A stretch of DNA of 37,621 bases from positions 359,892-397,512 of the forward strand of contig JH155219.1 of NCBI GenBank assembly GCA_000226015.1. The letters are read 5' to 3'. The position numbers were made by a program, and so were the translations under genes. Shown here piece after piece: positions 32,553 through 37,621 of this stretch. Each line of letters starts with the position of its first letter. The first letter of the stretch is position 1. Source of the stretch: Mnemiopsis leidyi. Taxonomy: Eukaryota; Ctenophora; Tentaculata; Lobata; Bolinopsidae. A model generated the notes under the pieces. It saw nothing but the letters and a program-made list of their open reading frames with translations. It did no database searches and was not told the DNA's origin.

Positions 32553-33749
32553 TCTGATGGAGAAATTGTTAGTATCTAAAATTTAGTAAACTGTACTCAA
32601 AAGAAATAGTTTTGGGGAATAAGGGTGTCACTGTTTCCTAATTTTCCTTTATGAGTCATAAAACCAGATATCTAGGAGAACTATTGTGCACAAGGATTTT
32701 GGAATGAGGGAACCAAATCAAACCAATACCCTCACCTGTTATAATCACATCTGTGAAAGCAGACCACACTCAAGGTTTAACAATAAGTTGAGTGTATTTA
32801 GCCTAAGTGACTCAGAGCATACCATGAATGAAACAGAGGCGTTTTGTAAGGGTGTTACTAGGGTTTTGGCCCACACCCTAAAAAGATAGGAAAAAAATTG
32901 TGAGTAATTTTTTTCTTAGCCAAGGCTTTTGCTTATTATTTACAGGGCCATTTTGCCCGTTTAAATGCTGTGCATTCTAGCAAAGTTTAAATTTTTTGTG
33001 GATCTTACTCTGTAAAGGCCTGCACGCACCTCTTTGCCCATTTGCAATTACACATAAAACCCCTAGGACTACCCCTTGCCAAGAAATCCGGTAGTTACAT
33101 GTATTTTAATAAGGCCAAGGTGTTGGAGAACGCCTTGGGTTTTTGCGTTGATTTTCAGCTGCGGAATGTTTGAGATTACCAGTTTTACTGCACCTAGAGC
33201 TTAAGGTTTTTAGACGTTTAAAGTCTATTTCTGAACTTAACTTATTTTGTCCGCTGTCCCCTGTCACAAAGCAATTCAACACATAGTGCAGTTCGTGCCA
33301 CCGTTTCTATGTCGTCGTATATATATTAGTAAGTTCAAGAATAAAACTAAATTCAAGAATAAAACTAAATTTTATTTAATATCAGTTAAAGCATATCAAA
33401 GAATTTAAAAATCAAATTCAAATTTACGTAGTTGGGACTTTGAAATGAATTGGTGTTGTCACAGTAACATCATAAAAATTTTTCAGAAGTTGTACTTAAT
33501 CAGATAATCCTTGTTGCCTGGCGTAGGTATCAATTACTATCAGCGTATTACTCCGTATGATGTCAATTTGATACTTTATTCAAATGCTTATCTGACTTAT
33601 CTATGGTTTTAGGTTTATGCGCAACTGTGGCCAATTAATTCATTAATAATTTATATTTCTTATGCCACTGTAAGTTTTATTTTGCGATATCACAATAATA
33701 TTAAATTTAATAGATTATGTGACACGATATTACGACATGCAAATTTGAC
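32553..33749. other. Intergenic region, upstream of the zinc-finger gene
   Basis: It should contain the 5' exon and promoter of the zinc-finger gene, which I could not place. An 18-bp word (ATTCAAGAATAAAACTAA-like) is tandemly duplicated near 33336-33370. No coding exon is supported. Confidence 0.35.
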
Positions 33750-34045
33750 AGTGCAGCCAGCGGCGTAACAATGCCCCGGCCACCCCGGCTACGCCGGGGG
33801 GCGCCGTCATAAGGGGGCGCCAAATCGTCATAGAAATATGGGACAATTTTGCAAGATCAACTGCGCGACTAGCAAAATCGCGTGTTTGGTTTAATAACTT
33901 CACTTTTTATTTAGATTTTTCTGCCATTTTTTCACAATTTGCTCCCAGTAAGCCCTTACACCAGGGGCGCCACTTAGGGGCGCATTTTCATCGCCGAGGG
34001 GCGCCATATTGGCTAGACCTACAACGTTACACCACTGAGTGCAGC
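33750..34045. mobile_element. hAT-like miniature inverted-repeat element (280 bp) with 8-bp TSD
   Basis: Terminal inverted repeats CAGCGGCGTAAC (33758-33769) and GTTACACCACTG (34026-34037, reverse complement CAGTGGTGTAAC) match at 10 of 12 positions. They are flanked by a perfect 8-bp duplication AGTGCAGC (33750-33757 and 34038-34045). The 8-bp target duplication and CAGNGGNGTAAC ends are characteristic of hAT-superfamily non-autonomous elements. The interior is non-coding, with several GGGGCGCC words. Confidence 0.88.
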
Positions 34046-35003
34046 GTTATGCTAATAAACACATCGCGAAGGGCCGATTGAATCAGCTGTCGTAATTACT
34101 TCACGAATCGCCTACCTCATGAATCACGCTCGTCTGCACCTGATTTCACTTTCACTATCAATATCAGTCATTGCAGGCATAGACCGTACCCGGCTGGGCT
34201 GGGGGTTCGCCAGATTGGTACTTCCGAAGGACATAACGTGGTTATGGCCCTGGTGGATCTGTGATGTCCCGAAGGACATCTACCATAATGATCCTTCATC
34301 AGAGGACTCCTAGGACCCATTGAGAGTCAGGTGTCGAAACACCCTTCCGCAATAGTGAATATTACAACACCACTGCAGGAAAGGTCGATTTGAGGTGCCC
34401 TTGGAACATAAAGAATTGAAAGCAAACTTTAAAATTTTTTTAAAAAATTGGCGCTTGGTGTGCAAAAATTTTCAAAGGAAAATCAAATTAGTGACATACA
34501 GCTTTGAAACCTAACTAAATAAAATGTTTCTCAAATTTCAGTTTGGTAATTGTTTCTTTATCGGGAGAAAAGAGATACAAACCGTTTAATGTAATAATGT
34601 TTCAGTACCGTTTTTCGTGCAACAAATCAAACAAAAAGTTTACTTTCCATTTCAAATGTTTTGAGTTTGCTCCATAATTGATGAGCATAATTGAATTCTC
34701 TTGAAAACAGATTCGATTAAAGAGATTTGAATTTAATATTTTGTTTCACTTTGAACATTATAAGTTTGTCATAATAATCTAAAAAACTTTAGTTCGCCAG
34801 CCAAATTCGTTGTTTGAGACAAATTCACAAAGATTTCCTTGAATAGAATTGAAAAGATAAACTTAGCTGTTCGAAAATTGCAGCCTGCAGTACCCAAAAA
34901 ATAACCAAGGTTAGGTTAAGGTTTTTAAAACATTTAGCTAACTTTTTATATCATGCTTTTCAAATTTAAACAGGCTGCGGGTTGGTACACGTTGCATAGC
35001 CCC
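34046..35003. other. Repeat-like and AT-rich non-coding DNA
   Basis: 34180-34400 is GC-richer, with CCCGAAGGACAT / TCCGAAGGACAT words and a GGGTTCGCC stretch faintly like a pol III B-box. It is probably dispersed-repeat sequence, but I cannot name it. 34400-34990 is AT-rich with nothing recognisable. Confidence 0.3.
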
Positions 35004-35045
35004 GCTGCCGCGAAGCGGCAGCCTCCGACGCGCGCGAAGCGCGCG
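35004..35045. repeat. Two adjacent perfect hairpins with GAA triloops
   Basis: GCTGCCGC-GAA-GCGGCAGC (35004-35022) is followed 6 nt later by CGCGCGC-GAA-GCGCGCG (35029-35045). Both have perfect stems (8 and 7 bp) and the same GAA loop. They stand out sharply from the AT-rich DNA around them and mark the left edge of the structured GC-rich repeat cluster. Confidence 0.9.
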
Positions 35046-35104
35046 GCGGCGTGAAAATTTTTTTGGAAATGGGTCACAACGTGAAACAAGCTGCAAGTAC
35101 GACG

Positions 35105-36030
35105 CGCGCGAAAGGGTTCTGGTTAGAGCAACTTTTAATATTTATTTTAGTATATATATTTATTGTATTATATGTATATAAATTTATACATTTAATGCAT
35201 ATATTTTATGAGTATAATGTAATATAGTATATATTTGACATAATATTGCCTTAACGAGCGCCCTTTCGCGCGCATCGCACGCGCCACCAGAGGTAGAAGC
35301 CTTAACGGGCGATGCGCGTCTAGAATTTCTTCGAAATTCATAGTCGCCAGGCCAGAAATGCGTGACAGCGCGTGATGGCCGCGACAGTAGGTTATCAACC
35401 TACAAGTAGAAGCCGCGCGCGTAGCTGGTAGCGTGCGTAATCACTTGGATAGGTGAAGATATTTTATACTTGTCTGACTTTGTCCGAAATCATTCGAAGC
35501 GAATGGGAATAAAATGACAAAAGGGTGTGCGCTGCCGTACAAGCAGCTTATTCCAGTTAACGAGATGATATCCGTCTAACGTAATAACTGCGAGCCGCGC
35601 GCAGGTCGGGTAACACCTCGACAATATTAAATAATCCAGCTGCGTAGCAGCCGCGCGCGTAGCGTGCGTAAGCACCTGGTTAGGTGAACTTCTGGTGGCG
35701 CGCGTGATGCGCGCTAGTAAAGAGCTCTGATTAAAGCAAGGTCAGAATTACAATCACGTTGACGAGATGATATCCGTTTAACTTTCTAACGAGGAGCTGC
35801 GAGCCGCGCGCGAGTCGGGTAACACCTAGACTTAATGATCACGTGTCGGATAATTAAATTTTATGGTTAACAAAACCGTAACATTATTTAACCGTTAAAA
35901 GCCGATTTTTGAACAAATTTTAAAGTATATATGCTTTGACGAGATGATATCCGTCTGCGTGAGTCGGGTATCACCGCGACAATATATGCTTTGTGGACTC
36001 AAATTGCTCTAATCAGAGCCCTTTCGCGCG
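35105..36030. mobile_element. Putative 926-bp element bounded by 27-bp inverted repeats
   Basis: The 27 bp at 35105-35131 (starting CGCGCGAAAGGG, ending TTAGAGCAA) match the reverse complement of 36004-36030 at 25 of 27 positions. A partial copy, GCTCTGATTAAAGCAA, sits inside at 35724, and another inverted fragment (CCCTTTCGCGCG) at about 35262. No transposase frame is present. No clear target duplication is seen, so the inverted repeats may be part of a nested repeat mosaic and not true element ends. Confidence 0.55.
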
Positions 36031-36497
36031 TGTAGCTTTCGTAAGCACCTGGTTAGTTGAAGACTCAAAAGAATTAATGTAAGTTAATATTATCTAATCT
36101 TTGGAGTTCTGGATCAGGGGTGCTAATTTTAGCAACGTAAAGTGTGAAGTAGGTCAATGAGAATGGCTGCAAAAACAGCACCTCCAACCTCCAGCGGAAC
36201 AAAACCTGTAGCCACTGCACTCGTCTTTCTTGTCCATCGAGTATCTGTACCCAGTGCAGACCTGATGGAATGCAGTTTATTTGGCTTAGCTTCCCTCTTT
36301 TTCAGCAACTTTTGAACCAAAACTTTGTCATGTATTCGCTCGTCTTCTAACCGATCTGGTATCACAAAGACTTTGTTAAACTTTTCCGAGTTACGTAGCT
36401 TTCTGACTTGGCTGTTGGCGTTGTCGCGGTGATACCCGACTCACGCAGCTAAAGCTGAACGTTTCGTTAGAACGTAAGATGGATATAATCTCGTCAA
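35411..36497. repeat. Mosaic of two structured GC-rich repeat modules (seven copies)
   Basis: Module X (GTGCGTAAGCACCTGGTTAG core) occurs at 35411-35460, 35648-35690 and 36025-36062. Module Y (ACGAGATGATATCC followed by GAGTCGGGTAACACC) occurs at 35557-35626, 35759-35831 and 35936-35985 on the plus strand, and at 36421-36497 on the minus strand. X contains two potential hairpins (GTGC-GTAA-GCAC and CACCT-GGTT-AGGTG). Y contains GTCGGGT-aNc-ACC-x-CGAC, a 7-bp stem with one bulge. The distance between the two halves of Y varies among copies. Confidence 0.8.
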
Positions 36498-36636
36498 TGT
36501 TGGCGAAGAACTGTACTTTACCATCGCTTTCCGACATAACGAAATTGACCCTTAACGAATTTTGGAAGTGTTGTGGCTGTTCAAGGTTGAAAAGAAGCTC
36601 ATTGAGTGTTGAGGCCAAGGTAAGAGTGTTAGACAA
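36129..36636 (-). pseudogene. Decayed non-LTR retrotransposon ORF1-like fragment
   Basis: A minus-strand frame from 36440 to the stop at 36129 reads RKLRNSEKFNKVFVIPDRL and then LVQKLLKKREAKPNK. This is the pattern of the RRM/C-terminal part of L1-type ORF1 proteins in many invertebrate genomes (VF-PD-x-ER followed by a basic KLVxELKxxR helix). A second frame (36391-36636) reads NIDEIISILR, which fits the region just upstream in such proteins; the two frames are offset by one frameshift. The family call is from remembered pattern. The fragment lies between module Y copies and is probably part of the same repeat mosaic. Confidence 0.4.
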
Positions 36637-36639
36637 AAA

Positions 36640-37583
36640 TAAACTCTGTAAGTTTTGGGTTACAAAAGAAACAAAGTTATTATATCAATGTATAAGAATC
36701 ACAATCTACTACACTGATGAGGTAAGTTGGTATTATTTCTTACTCGTTACTCTCTCACTCCCGTGAACTACTCTTGTGAGTGAAGATGAGTGTTAAAAAC
36801 AATTCTATAATACAAATACAAATATTTATCACAAATTGGTTTCACAAATCCATATTTGATATTGTCTCTTCTTTTATAGTAATATTAAACTTTTCCCGTT
36901 GGTGATACGATGAAAGTGAGTTGTTCCCTAATCACAATAACTCACAAACCCGATCTCTCTCGTCACTATGAGTACTCTGTTTACTCGTCCGTGGTTCCCG
37001 ATACACTACAACTCTGACCGTAGTTCCCGTTACACTGTTACTTTAGTACCACACTTGTTCACACCCGTATAATAAAAACCTGGGAAAGTGTAAACTAAGT
37101 ACACTCCAGAAACTAAGAACTAATCCTAATACTAGAAAACTACTAAACGTAGAAAGTAAGAAACTCAAAGTCACTGACAGTACAAACATACAGACTATAC
37201 TTACAGCTTAACTCTCCAGACTGATCCCTCGGACACTGGCTCACCTACAGCTCTAGGTGTCGGATCTCTGGTCTGTTATCTGCTGTTAAGTCCCGTTTAC
37301 ATCAGCCCCATGGCTGTCCCTTGAGCCCTTGCTAGATATTAGACAATATAGTAACACAAATATTATTATCTAAAACTAGATACATAATAACAATTTTACC
37401 CGTCGTCTTGCTGAGAAACCTCGGCACTAGACAATATATTTGGGGACTTTTTTGAAATTTACTGTGTGTTGGTCCGCGCAGATTGCAACAAGTTACCTAA
37501 AAAACTTTGTAAATACTGTCAGCTTGGTTCAAAAATTAACCATATATTGTTTGTTTATATATATATATTACTGTGTATGTATA
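36640..37583. other. Non-coding right flank
   Basis: No supported gene. 36890-37070 has loosely repeated GTTCCCGATACACTAC / GTTCCCGTTACACTG words. Nothing else is recognised up to the microsatellite. Confidence 0.35.

Positions 37584-37621
<38 letters not shown>
37584..37621. repeat. TG/TA microsatellite running off the window
   Basis: A short (TG)n block leads into an uninterrupted (TA)n run that reaches the last base, so its true length is unknown. A shorter ATATATATAT run sits just upstream at about 37557-37568. Confidence 0.95.

Noticed and set aside
34186..34215. tRNA- or SINE-like B-box (GGGTTCGCC)
   Set aside because: No A-box at the right spacing and no cloverleaf can be drawn.
35105..36497. 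CRISPR-like array
   Set aside because: Repeat modules vary in length and orientation, spacers are irregular, and the window is eukaryotic.

Overview
This is a nuclear window from an animal, most likely an invertebrate. The genes have phase-consistent GT-AG introns, with no operons, Shine-Dalgarno sites or bacterial signals. The non-coding DNA is AT-rich, and the repeats are typical metazoan types: a decayed non-LTR retrotransposon with RNase H, a hAT-type miniature element, palindromic GC-rich repeats and a TA microsatellite. I cannot name the species or phylum.

Layout. At 656-2284 (+) lies an uninterrupted coding region for a type II membrane glycosyltransferase: a ricin-B lectin domain followed by a beta-1,4-GalNAc-transferase-like (GT12) domain. 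It converges on a seven-exon minus-strand gene (3220-6122) that I assembled from splice phases. That gene encodes a polytopic membrane protein resembling TMEM135/PMP52. From about 6.1 to 16.6 kb no convincing coding exon is visible. The tract holds several good TATA boxes, all on the plus strand, an 18-bp-stem inverted repeat and a short direct repeat. At 16.64-19.32 kb a TATA/Inr promoter appears to start a five-exon plus-strand gene of unknown family; its exon 4 carries a one-base frame conflict.

At 20107-25654 (-) is a complete eight-exon cyclophilin-40 (PPID) gene. Its third intron, about 3.7 kb, holds an antisense, frameshifted non-LTR retroelement (RT, RNase H, zinc knuckle). At 26486-29659 (-) is an intronless 1057-residue POM121-like membrane nucleoporin with a long FG-repeat domain. 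At 31027-32538 (-) is a nine-finger C2H2 zinc-finger protein. Both of the last two seem to have a 5' UTR intron ending just before the start codon.

The right end (33.7-37.6 kb) is repeat territory: a 280-bp hAT-like MITE with a perfect 8-bp target-site duplication, a 35.0-36.5 kb cluster of structured GC-rich modules in direct and inverted copies, a decayed ORF1-like fragment and a terminal TA microsatellite. The genes are unrelated housekeeping or cell-biology genes (glycosylation, organelle membrane, Hsp90 co-chaperone, nuclear pore, transcription). Nothing suggests that they form one pathway.
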